The position numbers were made by a program, and so were the translations under genes. Under the pieces are notes generated by a model. It saw only the letters and a program-made list of their open reading frames with translations. It was not told the origin of the DNA and did no database searches. From contig NZ_JBMWAN010000007.1 in assembly GCF_049546785.1 (NCBI RefSeq), positions 25,092 through 89,091 of the forward strand: DNA of 64,000 nt. Reading direction: 5' to 3'. This DNA is from Nitrospira_D sp035465795 (lineage in GTDB: Bacteria; Nitrospirota; Nitrospiria; Nitrospirales; Nitrospiraceae). Shown one piece after another: positions 7,893 through 16,339 of this stretch (position 1 is its first letter; each line of letters begins with the position of its first letter).

Positions 7893-8936
7893 CTAGATCA
7901 ATTGCTTCCGGAGTCGTCCCCAGTAGGCCGTCCCCACATACCCGCAGGCGCCGGTAAAGGTCGTCACCGCCATGATTTGGTACACCTTGCTGCGGGGGAT
8001 TTTCACTTTCACGGCGGGATTCAGAAGATCCGGCGAATGAAGCACCAGCTTGAGGGACTCGCCGGCAGAGAGGATCGGCCACATGCAGGACAGCCGCAAC
8101 CGCGTTTCGTAGCGCGGAATCGACATCGTGTAGAGCCAGCCCTGATCAAGGTGCTCCGTGGCCATGCGCACAAGCCTGTTCAACACCGGCCTGAGACGCG
8201 AAAGATTCTGCTGGTCCAGCAAGTCGCGGGGCTTGAGTCCTGCCTCGGCAAGCATCGCCTCCGGAATGTAACAACGCCCCTTGTGCAGATCGTGCGCGAT
8301 ATCCTTCACGATGTTCGTCAACTGCAATCCCTTGCCGAATCGCACGCCGACCTCGGACATGTGCCGCACGTTCCATGAGGCGAGCGCCCTTCGGTGCGCG
8401 CACATGAGATCGGTCCAGAACTCGCCCACACACCCGGCCACGTAGTACGTGTAGCGGTCCAGGTCATCGATCGTCTTCAGCGCCACGAGATCTTCAGCGG
8501 ACTTCCCAGGAAACGCACTGAGATCCATCTCCATCCCCTGCGTGAGCGTCCTCATGAGCCGCTGCACCCGGGCACGGTCGTCCTGGGAGAATGATTCGAA
8601 GACACGAAAGCAATCTTCCAGCCGTTCGAGCAACAGGCGCTCCGCTGAATCCTGCTGAAGCGGCCCGACGGCCCGCTGAATGTTCTGCACCTGCGCCAGA
8701 GCGATGTGATCGTCGAGAAACTGCCCCTTGAGCTGGCTCAGAAATTCCAGGCGGCGCGATCGCTCGATCAGCTCGGTATCCGCAATCGTATCGGCGGCTC
8801 TGGCGAACAGATAGGCCAAGCCGACCTGATCCCGCACATTGGCTGGCACGACGGCCAACGTCGTATAGAACAGACGGGAGACTCCCTTGAGGAGTTCGCC
8901 AAGCAACTCGCGTTTGGAGGAAGTGGTACGCGTCAC
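7893..8936 (-). CDS. squalene/phytoene synthase family protein
   Basis: Head-to-head condensation of two prenyl diphosphates, most likely farnesyl diphosphate to squalene or a precursor, feeding hopanoids or carotenoids. 347 residues. The first Asp-rich motif is FARAADTIADTEL near residue 46-54 and the second is QLTNIVKDIAHDLHKGRCYIP around residue 205-225; YYVAGCVGEFWTDLM is also conserved. A hydrophobic C-terminal stretch (QIMAVTTFTGACGYVG) could anchor it to the membrane, as in eukaryotic-type squalene synthases. The gene starts 4 bases after the cupredoxin stop, implying co-transcription. Product specificity cannot be told from sequence alone. Confidence 0.85.
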   Translation of the reverse strand: MTRTTSSKRELLGELLKGVSRLFYTTLAVVPANVRDQVGLAYLFARAADTIADTELIERSRRLEFLSQLKGQFLDDHIALAQVQNIQRAVGPLQQDSAERLLLERLEDCFRVFESFSQDDRARVQRLMRTLTQGMEMDLSAFPGKSAEDLVALKTIDDLDRYTYYVAGCVGEFWTDLMCAHRRALASWNVRHMSEVGVRFGKGLQLTNIVKDIAHDLHKGRCYIPEAMLAEAGLKPRDLLDQQNLSRLRPVLNRLVRMATEHLDQGWLYTMSIPRYETRLRLSCMWPILSAGESLKLVLHSPDLLNPAVKVKIPRSKVYQIMAVTTFTGACGYVGTAYWGRLRKQLI

Positions 8937-8940
8937 AGGC

Positions 8941-9357
8941 CTACGGCTTCACTTCCAACCTGCCTTCCATCCCCTTGTCGCGATGGCTGGGCAGAGGCCA
9001 GAGACGTTTATCGCAGTAGATCGGAAAGACTCCCGGCTGAGTCGGCGTAAACTTGATGGTCACCGTCTTCCCGGCGCCCACATCCTGCTCAACCGACAAC
9101 TCTTTGATCACAAAATTGTGCGGCGTAATGGTCGTGACACTGGTCAGGGTGAGTTCCACCGGCTTTCCGGATTGAACAACCAAGTGGTTAGGCGAATAGG
9201 AATAGCTATCGAGGGTGACTGTCGCTCGTTGCACCCCGTCGGCGTCCACGGGAACAACAAACGGAGGACCCAATGAGGGGGCATCCGCAGCCAGTGCGCT
9301 CGACAGCTGCATCGCCAGCAATAATCCGGCCAGATACATGAGACGAAAGGAGCTCAT
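8941..9357 (-). CDS. periplasmic cupredoxin-domain protein
   Basis: 138 residues with a cleavable signal peptide (cleavage near ALAA-D at residue 24). The rest is a single plastocyanin-like beta domain. Candidate copper ligands are His80 (TPHNF), Cys115 (FPIYCDK), His125 and Met130 (SHRDKGMEG). The Cys-to-His loop is longer than in plastocyanin or azurin, so the copper site may be unusual. It probably acts as a soluble periplasmic electron carrier or copper carrier. It heads an apparent two-gene unit with the squalene-synthase-like gene. Confidence 0.85.
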   Translation of the reverse strand: MSSFRLMYLAGLLLAMQLSSALAADAPSLGPPFVVPVDADGVQRATVTLDSYSYSPNHLVVQSGKPVELTLTSVTTITPHNFVIKELSVEQDVGAGKTVTIKFTPTQPGVFPIYCDKRLWPLPSHRDKGMEGRLEVKP

Positions 9358-9597
9358 ACCGCATCCCCCAAGATGAGCATCTTCTAACAGGAAGACCGAG
9401 AACCGGTCAACTTTGCCTCACAGTATCAAAGGCTTCTGCCGTCTTGACCTTTCCCGGAACGGCCTTATTGTTCCACCAAGCGCCGAACAGATCGGCGCCG
9501 GTGCATTTCACGCAAGCGGTTTGTGTATAATCAAGGCAACTCAGTCAGTCACTCGCCACCTGTATAACGCGGGTGCATGTCTCCAAGGAGGATCTCG

Positions 9598-10485
9598 ATG
9601 AAGTGGTTGAAGGGTATGTTCCTGCTGTTCGCTTCCAACATTCTGATCATGGTGACGCTCTCGCTCACCGTGCCGCTGTTGATAAATTTCATTCTGCCCA
9701 TGTTCGGAATCGACTTGCGCGGATCGGTCGATCTGAGTTCGTTAGTCTGGGCGCTCGTCCTCGGATTTGGCGGAGCCTTCATCAGTTTGGCCTTCTCCAA
9801 ACAAATGGCACGTGCCATGCTCGACTGCCAGCAAATTACCCAGCCCCGCTCCCAGGCTGAGCACGTCATCTATGGCTCCGTTCAGGAGATTGCCCAACGG
9901 CTGGGCATTACCATGCCGGAAGTGTGGATCTACGACTCCCCGGATCCCAACGCCTTCGCCACAGGCCCCAGCAAGAACAACTCGATGGTGGCTGTCTCAA
10001 CCGGTCTGCTGCAGAATTTGAAGGAAGACGAGGTCAAGGCGGTCCTGGCTCATGAAATGGGCCATGTGTACAACGGGGACATGTTTGCCACGACCGTGTT
10101 GGCCGGATTAATGAACACGTTTGTCTACTACATCTCCATGTGGGTACGCCGTTTCTTCGCGGAGCGGGATCAAGCCGCGCTGGGATTTGGGCTGTCCATC
10201 GTGCTGCAGATCGTCGTCAGCATCCTCGCCTCCGTCGTGATCAATTGGTTCTCACGCCATCGTGAATACGGCGCCGATGCCTTTTCCGCCAAGGTGTACG
10301 GCAAAGACTCGATGATATCTGCGCTGCGCGCGATCGATCGATGGGTCACGCGTTCACAGGTCGAATACTCGACGCAGGATGCGCTTGCGACGATGAAGAT
10401 CTCCGGCAATTCCTCGGGATTCATGCATATCTTCGCCACTCATCCGCCAATTGAGCAGCGCATCGCGGCGCTGGAGCAGCTGTAA
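9598..10485 (+). CDS. htpX: protease HtpX, membrane zinc metalloprotease
   Basis: Inner-membrane M48 peptidase involved in quality control of membrane proteins. 295 residues from the ATG at 9598, which has AAGGAGG at 9585-9591. Two N-terminal membrane helices (MFLLFASNILIMVTLSLTVPLL and a second around residue 45) precede the zinc site HEMGH at residues 152-156. The third-ligand region NWFSRHREYGADAFSA follows, after two further hydrophobic segments. The C-terminal THPPIEQRIAAL is typical. A TATAAT lies at 9536-9541 upstream, without a clear -35. Confidence 0.95.
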   Translation: MKWLKGMFLLFASNILIMVTLSLTVPLLINFILPMFGIDLRGSVDLSSLVWALVLGFGGAFISLAFSKQMARAMLDCQQITQPRSQAEHVIYGSVQEIAQRLGITMPEVWIYDSPDPNAFATGPSKNNSMVAVSTGLLQNLKEDEVKAVLAHEMGHVYNGDMFATTVLAGLMNTFVYYISMWVRRFFAERDQAALGFGLSIVLQIVVSILASVVINWFSRHREYGADAFSAKVYGKDSMISALRAIDRWVTRSQVEYSTQDALATMKISGNSSGFMHIFATHPPIEQRIAALEQL

Positions 10486-10502
10486 CCGGCATGGAGGCCA
10501 TC

Positions 10503-11096
10503 ATGAAGACTCTGCTCACCGCGGCATCAATCGTTGCGCTCACGGGCGGTCTCATGATGGCCGTCCCGGACGCACAGGCCGAACAGAAAGGACGACTGAT
10601 GGCCGCGAAGACGACGGGATTCTACGATTTCACGATGAGCGACATCGACGGCAGACCGGTCAACCTCGGCCAATACAAAGGCAAGGTCCTGCTTGTGGTG
10701 AATACGGCCAGTTTCTGCGGCAACACCCCGCAATATACGGATCTGGAGTCGATCTACGAGCAGTATCGCGACAAGGGGTTTGAAGTGCTGGCCTTCCCCG
10801 CCAACAACTTCGGCCAGCAGGAACCGGGCACGAACGCGGAAATCAAGGGCTTCTGCCTCACTAAGTACAGCGTCAGCTTCCCCCTGTTCAGCAAGATCAG
10901 CGTGAAGGGTGAAGACAAGCACCCCCTCTACCGCTACCTCACGGAGCAAAGCCCCTTCCCCGGCGAGGTGGAATGGAACTTCCAGAAATACCTTGTTGAT
11001 CGGTCAGGCAACGTCGTGGCCCGCTTCCCTCACCGGATGAAGCCGTCGTCGCCCGAGATCGTCAAAGAAGTGGAACGGGCATTGGCCGTCAGGTAG
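10503..11096 (+). CDS. exported glutathione peroxidase family protein
   Basis: Thiol peroxidase of the Gpx/BtuE family, 197 residues. The ATG at 10503 has GGAGG 5 bases upstream. Signal peptide MKTLLTAASIVALTGGLMMAVPDAQA, then the Gpx domain: VNTASFCGNTPQY with the peroxidatic Cys72 (a cysteine codon, not Sec), FPANNFGQQEPGTN with the catalytic Gln, and VEWNFQKYLVD with the Trp/Asn. As in thioredoxin-dependent Gpx, a second Cys (GFCLTKY) can form the disulfide. It likely detoxifies peroxides in the periplasm. It follows htpX with a 17-base gap. Confidence 0.9.
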   Translation: MKTLLTAASIVALTGGLMMAVPDAQAEQKGRLMAAKTTGFYDFTMSDIDGRPVNLGQYKGKVLLVVNTASFCGNTPQYTDLESIYEQYRDKGFEVLAFPANNFGQQEPGTNAEIKGFCLTKYSVSFPLFSKISVKGEDKHPLYRYLTEQSPFPGEVEWNFQKYLVDRSGNVVARFPHRMKPSSPEIVKEVERALAVR

Positions 11097-11102
11097 ACGG
11101 CG

Positions 11103-11387
11103 TCACGCTTTGCGGTAAAAGGCAATATGCTGGCGGTATTCCTGAATCGCTGCGCCTAATGCCGCACTGCCACGCGGAATGTTGACGTCGAGCGTATCTT
11201 CGATGGCCGGATCGTCGATCTCCACCTCATAGCGATCCTGCACGTTGGTTCTGACCGGCCCCTGCGTGATATCCCGCGGCATAAAGATTTCTTTCCATAC
11301 TTCTTTCTCCACCAGGCAGACGTCCCGGAACCGTTCAAACAGCAGGGTCAACTTTTCCGGCTCGGTGATCTTGATGCGATCTCCCAT
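11103..11387 (-). CDS. small protein of unknown function
   Basis: 94 residues with AAGGAGAG upstream of the ATG at 11387. It is charged, has no signal or membrane segment, and contains the segments LLFERFRDVCLVEKEV and RYEVEIDDPAIEDTLDVNIPRG. Composition and codon use match the neighbouring genes, which supports a real gene. It converges on the glutathione peroxidase gene, with stops 6 bases apart. I do not recognise the family. Confidence 0.7.
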   Translation of the reverse strand: MGDRIKITEPEKLTLLFERFRDVCLVEKEVWKEIFMPRDITQGPVRTNVQDRYEVEIDDPAIEDTLDVNIPRGSAALGAAIQEYRQHIAFYRKA

Positions 11388-11444
11388 GGTCGTGCTCTCT
11401 CCTTGTTGGTTTCCTTGCCTTCCCGGTCAGTCCTCTATTGGAGG

Positions 11445-12086
11445 CTACGGGCGAGGCGGGGTAGGCGGCCGGTCAGTGATGGTAAACCGCAAGGTGCCCA
11501 CTTGATTGACAGCATGGAACGACTGTTGTCCGAGCGGGGCAATGTACAGCTTTACCAGGTAGGTACCCAGGGGCCACTTCTCCCCTGGCCGCTTCAGTTC
11601 AAGAAACCCGTACCGTTCATAGCCGGGCAACTCCAGAATGTCCTTGCCCAACGGTTTCGACGGCAGCGTTCCACCCTCTCCCTCAAGAAACCACTGCGCG
11701 CTGAACTGCGTGGGGTCTTCCAATGGAGCTGATTCGAACACGATATAGACGGCGGGCGTTTCCGGCGGGAACTCGGATGTCGGATCGACGGGCTTCAATC
11801 GCGGGTCCTGCGTATACCAGCCCTTTCGCCCGAAGGTATCCCACTCGACCTCATACCCCTTGGCCATCTTGATCCAGGTGAACAGCGACTGGGGGATACC
11901 TTTTTTCTGATCGTCGAAGGAGGGGCTCTGAGTCGAGCCGATCTCGGTGGTTTCCTGTTCTTTCTGCGGCATCAAATCTTTCGCACTGGCCCCCGCAACA
12001 ACCAACAGACCCACAAACAGACCACAGGCCCAGAGAGGTAAGGTCCCACCCCGGCGATACGGAACGTTTCCACTCTGGCTGGTCAT
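11445..12086 (-). CDS. exported protein of unknown function
   Basis: 213 residues from the ATG at 12086. A basic N-terminus with YRRGG followed by LPLWACGLFVGLLVVAGASA gives a signal peptide or anchor; the RR pair is suggestive of but not sufficient for Tat export. The mature part has a possible beta-sandwich near the C-terminus: YGFLELKRPGEKWPLGTYLVKLYI and VGTLRFTI, typical of domains that describe an extracellular binding or Ig-like module. The ribosome binding site is weak (GGGTGG). A TTG further upstream at 12143 is a less likely start. No family assigned. Confidence 0.7.
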   Translation of the reverse strand: MTSQSGNVPYRRGGTLPLWACGLFVGLLVVAGASAKDLMPQKEQETTEIGSTQSPSFDDQKKGIPQSLFTWIKMAKGYEVEWDTFGRKGWYTQDPRLKPVDPTSEFPPETPAVYIVFESAPLEDPTQFSAQWFLEGEGGTLPSKPLGKDILELPGYERYGFLELKRPGEKWPLGTYLVKLYIAPLGQQSFHAVNQVGTLRFTITDRPPTPPRP

Positions 12087-12237
12087 TGCGCCACCCGCTT
12101 TCCCATGATCGCCATGGTATCGAGAGTTCCTGACAGGGGTCAACCGCTTCGCACATTCGCCCGGTCACTGATCGCGGACGACAGCCTGTGGTAGAGTGCG
12201 ACAGGAGTTCCTGTCCGATCAGGAACGCTCACAACAC

Positions 12238-13620
12238 ATGAGCCTGCAAGAACCTCCGCGTCATCCGCCCCAGGCCGTGTCGGCCCACGAATCGGGAAAA
12301 CGCTTCGGATTGCGTGATGGCGTATTCCAAGCCGTCACGCAGGGATCCGGCGAGCAATACCTCTCCGCCTTTGCACTCCTGATGCACGCCACCCCGTTTC
12401 ACTTGAGCCTGCTCTCTGCCCTCCCTCAACTGCTCGGCACAGGAGCACAGCTCCTTTCCGTCCATGTGGCGCACTGGTTTTCCCACCGCACCGCTCCGGT
12501 GCGCTGGGGGATCATCGGACAATCTCTCGCCTGGATTCCTATTCTTACCCTTCCGCTGCTGTTCCCCGAATGGGCCCCCTGGCTGGTCGTCGCCGGCGCG
12601 GCCCTCTACTTCGGCTCGGCGCATTTCGCCGCCCCGTCCTGGAACAGCCTTATCACCGACCTGCTCGAAGCCAACGAGCGGGGTGCCTACTTTGCGCGAC
12701 GTTCCCGACTCATGGCCGTCACCAGCTTTGCCGCACTGTGCCTGGGCGGCATCCTTCTGAGCCTCTTCGAGCAGCAGCGCCCGCTGATTGGGTTCGCCTT
12801 GCTCTTCATGACAGCCGGTTTTTTCCGCAGTCTCTCCGTCCGTTCCCTGGCTCAGGTCACAGATCTTCCCGTGCAGCACGACGAGCCGGCGCACCAAAAC
12901 CTGATGGCCTTTCTCCGGATCGGAACGTCAAGAGACTTTCGCCGGTTTCTCGTCTTTTCAGGACTCATGCATGTCGCCGTACTGATTTCCGGTCCTTTTT
13001 TTGTCATGTATCTGCTCCAGGACTTGCACCTCCCCTATTGGGGATATGGCACCTGGCTGGCCGCGGCGATCATCGGCCAATTCATCACGCTCCCCGGCTG
13101 GGGCCGGTTCAGCGACCGCTTCGGAAACAAGGCGCTGCTCACCTTTACGGGATTCCTGGTTTCCTTTCTGCCGATGCTCTATCTCGTCAGCTCGGCCTGG
13201 TGCTTTCTTATCACGCTGAACTTTTTCGGAGGGGTCGTGTGGGCAGGGCTGTCGCTCGGGTTGAACAACTATGTCTTTGATGCCGTGCGTCCGGCGGATC
13301 GGGCCAACGGCGTCGCCGTGACCAGTACGGTCAATGCGACCGGATGGGCCATCGGGACAATGACCGGCAGCTGGTTGATCAGCACCGTCCCGGGAAGCAT
13401 GGAATTCGGAGCGCTGAGCCTGCACCCGGCCTCCAATCTGCCCTTTATCTTTTTCATCTCCGGAGTCCTGCGGCTCGCGACCTCGATCGCGCTGCTGAGG
13501 ACATTCCGCGAACCCCGCCAGGTCGAACACCGACCTCCCTCGCGACTTCTCTGCGAGCTTCCGCTGATAGCACCCCTCAGCCGGTGGACTCTCGAACGCC
13601 TGAAAGAGTCCCGCCGCTAG
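12238..13620 (+). CDS. major facilitator superfamily transporter
   Basis: 460 residues with about 10-12 hydrophobic segments and the MFS motif between helices (GWGRFSDRFGNKALL, a variant of G-x3-D-R-x-G-R-R, near residue 295). No substrate can be inferred. The start is uncertain: ATG at 12238 has only AGGAA about 13 bases upstream, and a GTG at 12196 is also in frame. Just upstream is a short dyad, ACAGGAGTTCCTGT, that overlaps the latter start. The stop overlaps that of a convergent lipoprotein gene by 4 bases. Confidence 0.85.
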   Translation: MSLQEPPRHPPQAVSAHESGKRFGLRDGVFQAVTQGSGEQYLSAFALLMHATPFHLSLLSALPQLLGTGAQLLSVHVAHWFSHRTAPVRWGIIGQSLAWIPILTLPLLFPEWAPWLVVAGAALYFGSAHFAAPSWNSLITDLLEANERGAYFARRSRLMAVTSFAALCLGGILLSLFEQQRPLIGFALLFMTAGFFRSLSVRSLAQVTDLPVQHDEPAHQNLMAFLRIGTSRDFRRFLVFSGLMHVAVLISGPFFVMYLLQDLHLPYWGYGTWLAAAIIGQFITLPGWGRFSDRFGNKALLTFTGFLVSFLPMLYLVSSAWCFLITLNFFGGVVWAGLSLGLNNYVFDAVRPADRANGVAVTSTVNATGWAIGTMTGSWLISTVPGSMEFGALSLHPASNLPFIFFISGVLRLATSIALLRTFREPRQVEHRPPSRLLCELPLIAPLSRWTLERLKESRR

Positions 13621-13835
13621 CGGGGCGCCGTCGAATCAACCGACCGCCCTTGCTCATCCTGTTTCAGTCTTTCAAACGTTTTGTCGGCATGACCGCGAAC
13701 CTGATCCGGCGTGACCGTCTGCGCAGGCTTGGGTGGCTCGCTGGCACAGCCGCTCGCCCCTATCAGCACCACGGCCAGAATACCCGCGGACAGGATTCGT
13801 TCACGCACAGCAGCACACCGGACTCGATCCGTCAT
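13617..13835 (-). CDS. small lipoprotein
   Basis: 72 residues. ATG at 13835 with GGAGGAGGG 6 bases upstream. Basic N-terminus MTDRVRCAAVRER, hydrophobic ILSAGILAVVLIGASG and lipobox Cys (GASGCASEPPKPAQ) near residue 31. The mature part is about 40 residues, charged and probably helical (DQVRGHADKTFERLKQDEQGR). It is predicted to be anchored by lipid to a membrane. Function unknown. The gene is too short to compare with any named family. Confidence 0.75.
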   Translation of the reverse strand: MTDRVRCAAVRERILSAGILAVVLIGASGCASEPPKPAQTVTPDQVRGHADKTFERLKQDEQGRSVDSTAPR

Positions 13836-14074
13836 TTCCGTCCCTCCTCCAGAGACATGATGATCCGTCATTCGACCGTCTTCCCCACAGCCTGAATCGC
13901 CCGCACCAGCGCGGTGGAACAGCAAACCCGTACTCACTCAGAGGCCTCCAGCCCGCCAGCGACCGCATCATACGCCCCCGTCTTGATGAATGCCATGACC
14001 GCCGTTTCATTGACTCAACCGTGAGGGCGGGGTATTCTCCTCTCACGTGCCGGGGCTCTTTCATTGAGGTGACC

Positions 14075-14521
14075 ATGTCGTTACGCGATCGGCTGACTGA
14101 AGACCTGAAGCTGGCCATGAAGGCCAGAGACCAACTGCGGATGGACGTCATCCGCATGATCAAGGCCGCCATCCTGAATAAAGAAGTCGAACTCAAAAAA
14201 GACCTGGACGATGCGGAAATGAGCAAGATCATGACCACGCTCATCAAGCAGCGGCGGGAATCCGTCGAACAGTTTGAGAAGGCCCAGCGCACCGAGCTGG
14301 CCGCCAAAGAGCGCCAGGAAATCACGATCATCGAAGCCTACCTGCCGCAGGCCCTCTCTCCCCAGCAACTGGCGGCGATCGTCGATAGCGTGGTCGCCGA
14401 GTCGGGCGCCCGCTCGCTCAAAGACATGGGAGCCGTGATGAAAGCGGTCATGACCCGCCTGGCCGGACAGCCGGCTGACGGGAAGCAGATCAGCGATCTG
14501 GTGCGCGCCAAGCTGCAGTAG
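14075..14521 (+). CDS. yqeY: GatB/YqeY domain protein
   Basis: 148-residue stand-alone YqeY, related to the C-terminal tRNA-binding tail of the amidotransferase subunit GatB. Characteristic segments are LKLAMKARDQLRMDVIRMIKAAILNKEVE, RRESVEQFEKAQRTELAAKERQEI and IIEAYLPQALSPQQL. The C-terminal GARSLKDMGAVMKAVM and GQPADGKQISDLVRAKL are also typical. The start ATG has GAGGTGACC upstream. Longer frames to the left run into noise. The function is thought to involve tRNA or amino acid metabolism but is not settled. Confidence 0.92.
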   Translation: MSLRDRLTEDLKLAMKARDQLRMDVIRMIKAAILNKEVELKKDLDDAEMSKIMTTLIKQRRESVEQFEKAQRTELAAKERQEITIIEAYLPQALSPQQLAAIVDSVVAESGARSLKDMGAVMKAVMTRLAGQPADGKQISDLVRAKLQ

Positions 14522-14614
14522 CGCCGGCGCGTCATTCTGCTGCTCGATCTGCACGGCGGAGATACCGCGCCCTCGGCTTCAGATTTCCTCCCAGGTATCC
14601 GTTAAGAGTGTGAC

Positions 14615-15253
14615 ATGGCAATCCTTATCGTCGATGACTCCCCCGACCAACACCTCCTGCTTCGCTCGCTGCTGACCAAAGCCGGACACAACGACGTGCT
14701 GACCGCCGACTCTGCTCAGGCCGCTTTCGACCAGCTCAATCTGGCCGGACCGGAACCCCCGAAGGACATCGACCTCATCCTGATGGATCTCCTGATGCCG
14801 GGCCTCGATGGCGTCTCGGCCTGCCGGCAACTGAAACAGGCTGAACATCTGCGCGACATTCCCGTCATCATGGTCACGGCCAACAACGATCTCGGCAACC
14901 TCAAGGAGGCCTTTGCCGCCGGCGCCATGGATTACCTCAATAAACCCGTGAACAGCGTCGAACTGCTCGCGCGGGTCTCCTCCGCGCTGGCGCTCAAACA
15001 GGAGATGGATTGCCGCAAAGAACGGGAGCGCGAGCTTCGCCGCAGCAATGAAGACCTCCAGCGCGCGCTGAAGGAGGTCAAAGTCCTCCGCGGGCTCATC
15101 CCGATTTGCGCGTCCTGCAAGAAAATCCGCAACGACGGCGGATTGTGGCAACAGCTGGAAGAATATTTAAGTGATCATTCTGAGGCTGAATTCAGCCACG
15201 GCCTCTGCCACCCCTGCATTAAGAAGCTTTATCCTGGTGTTTACCAGGACTAG
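14615..15253 (+). CDS. response regulator: REC, coiled coil and cysteine-rich tail
   Basis: 212 residues. REC domain 1-125: ILIVDDSPDQ, phosphoacceptor Asp in LILMDLLMPG (about residue 57), MVTAN and the conserved Lys in LNKPVN. A charged coiled coil follows (about 128-160). The tail has GLIPICASCKKIRNDGG and FSHGLCHPCIKKLYP, four Cys plus His in a C-x2-C...C-x2-C arrangement, probably zinc-bound. Such tails are known after receiver or PAS domains, with unclear output. There is no DNA-binding or enzymatic domain. It opens a collinear run of four signalling genes. Confidence 0.9.
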   Translation: MAILIVDDSPDQHLLLRSLLTKAGHNDVLTADSAQAAFDQLNLAGPEPPKDIDLILMDLLMPGLDGVSACRQLKQAEHLRDIPVIMVTANNDLGNLKEAFAAGAMDYLNKPVNSVELLARVSSALALKQEMDCRKERERELRRSNEDLQRALKEVKVLRGLIPICASCKKIRNDGGLWQQLEEYLSDHSEAEFSHGLCHPCIKKLYPGVYQD

Positions 15254-15297
15254 CTGATACGATTTCTTCAGCTATTCACCGAGAGGGCGTCCGATTT

Positions 15298-16302
15298 ATG
15301 GGCATCCTTATAGTCGACGATTCACCAGACGACCGCCTGCTGCTCCAAACGATCCTGTCCACGGCGGGATACGAGCAGATATTCGCGGCGGACTCCGCGG
15401 CCCAGGCATTCGAATTGATCGGGGTCAACAACGGCACCCAGGCCGCCCCCCGTGTCGATCTGATTCTGATGGACATTTTCATGCCGGGGATGAGCGGCAT
15501 CGAAGCCTGCCGCCAGATCAAGGCCAACGACCGGTTCCGCGATACCCCCATCATCATGGTAACCGTCAAAACCGACCCGGTCGAGCTCCAGCTGGCCTTT
15601 GCCGCCGGCGCCATGGACTACGTCGCGAAACCCATCAACAAAATTGAATTGCTCACGCGGGTCCGATCCGTCCTCCGGCTTGTCCACGAGATCGACCGGC
15701 GGCGCGCCCGGGAGCAAGAACTGCTGGAAGTCATGCGGCAGTTGCAAGAAGCCAATCAAATGCTGTTGCGGCTGTCCTGCCTCGACGGACTGACGGGGAT
15801 CACCAACCGTCGTCAGTTCGACGACTTTCTCGACCAGGAGTGGCGGCGGGCGACGCGCGAATCGACTCCCGTCTCGCTCATCATGTTCGACATCGACCAG
15901 TTCAAGTCCTATAACGACGCCAAAGGACATACGGCCGGAGACGAATGCCTCAAACATATCGCCACCGCGATCTCCGGCGCCGTCAACCGTCCCGGCGATC
16001 TTGTCGCCCGCTACGGCGGTGATGAATTTGTCATTGTCCTGCCGGGAACCGGTCTGGAGGGGGCGGCGCAAGTAGCGGAAGTCCTTCGCCAACGCGTCGA
16101 ATCGCTGGGGATCACCCATGCCGACGGCACACAGGTGACCATCAGCGTCGGCTATGCCAGCCTGATTCCGACCCGGCATGCCTCTCCGACCGATTTAATC
16201 AAGGCGGCCGATCAGGCCCTCTATCAAGCAAAACAGGAAGGGCGCAACCGGGCCAGGCCGGCCGCTCTCCTGTCGCTCGTGCAAGATACACACGACCCAT
16301 AG
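15298..16302 (+). CDS. response regulator with diguanylate cyclase (REC-GGDEF)
   Basis: 334 residues. The REC domain (1-125) has ILIVDDSPDD, the acceptor Asp in LILMDIFMPG and MVTVK with the Lys of VAKPIN. A helical linker leads to a GGDEF domain (about 160-325) with the intact active motif RYGGDEFVIVLPGT. The substrate-binding segments FDIDQFKSYND and GHTAGDECL are also present. It should make cyclic di-GMP when the receiver is phosphorylated. The RxxD inhibitory site five residues before GGDEF is not in its usual form. It lies 44 bases after the first REC gene and 37 bases before the hybrid kinase gene, so one operon is likely. Confidence 0.93.
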   Translation: MGILIVDDSPDDRLLLQTILSTAGYEQIFAADSAAQAFELIGVNNGTQAAPRVDLILMDIFMPGMSGIEACRQIKANDRFRDTPIIMVTVKTDPVELQLAFAAGAMDYVAKPINKIELLTRVRSVLRLVHEIDRRRAREQELLEVMRQLQEANQMLLRLSCLDGLTGITNRRQFDDFLDQEWRRATRESTPVSLIMFDIDQFKSYNDAKGHTAGDECLKHIATAISGAVNRPGDLVARYGGDEFVIVLPGTGLEGAAQVAEVLRQRVESLGITHADGTQVTISVGYASLIPTRHASPTDLIKAADQALYQAKQEGRNRARPAALLSLVQDTHDP

Positions 16303-16339
16303 ACATTAGACATTCCGGAGTGGAGCCCCATATACCGAT

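Noticed and set aside
7252..8378. Plus-strand frames between the DUF4382 gene and the squalene-synthase-like gene
   Set aside because: They have no ribosome binding site and no family content, and overlap real minus-strand genes at both ends.
10710..10730. Selenocysteine in the glutathione peroxidase
   Set aside because: The peroxidatic codon is TGC, a cysteine codon, so this is a Cys-type Gpx.
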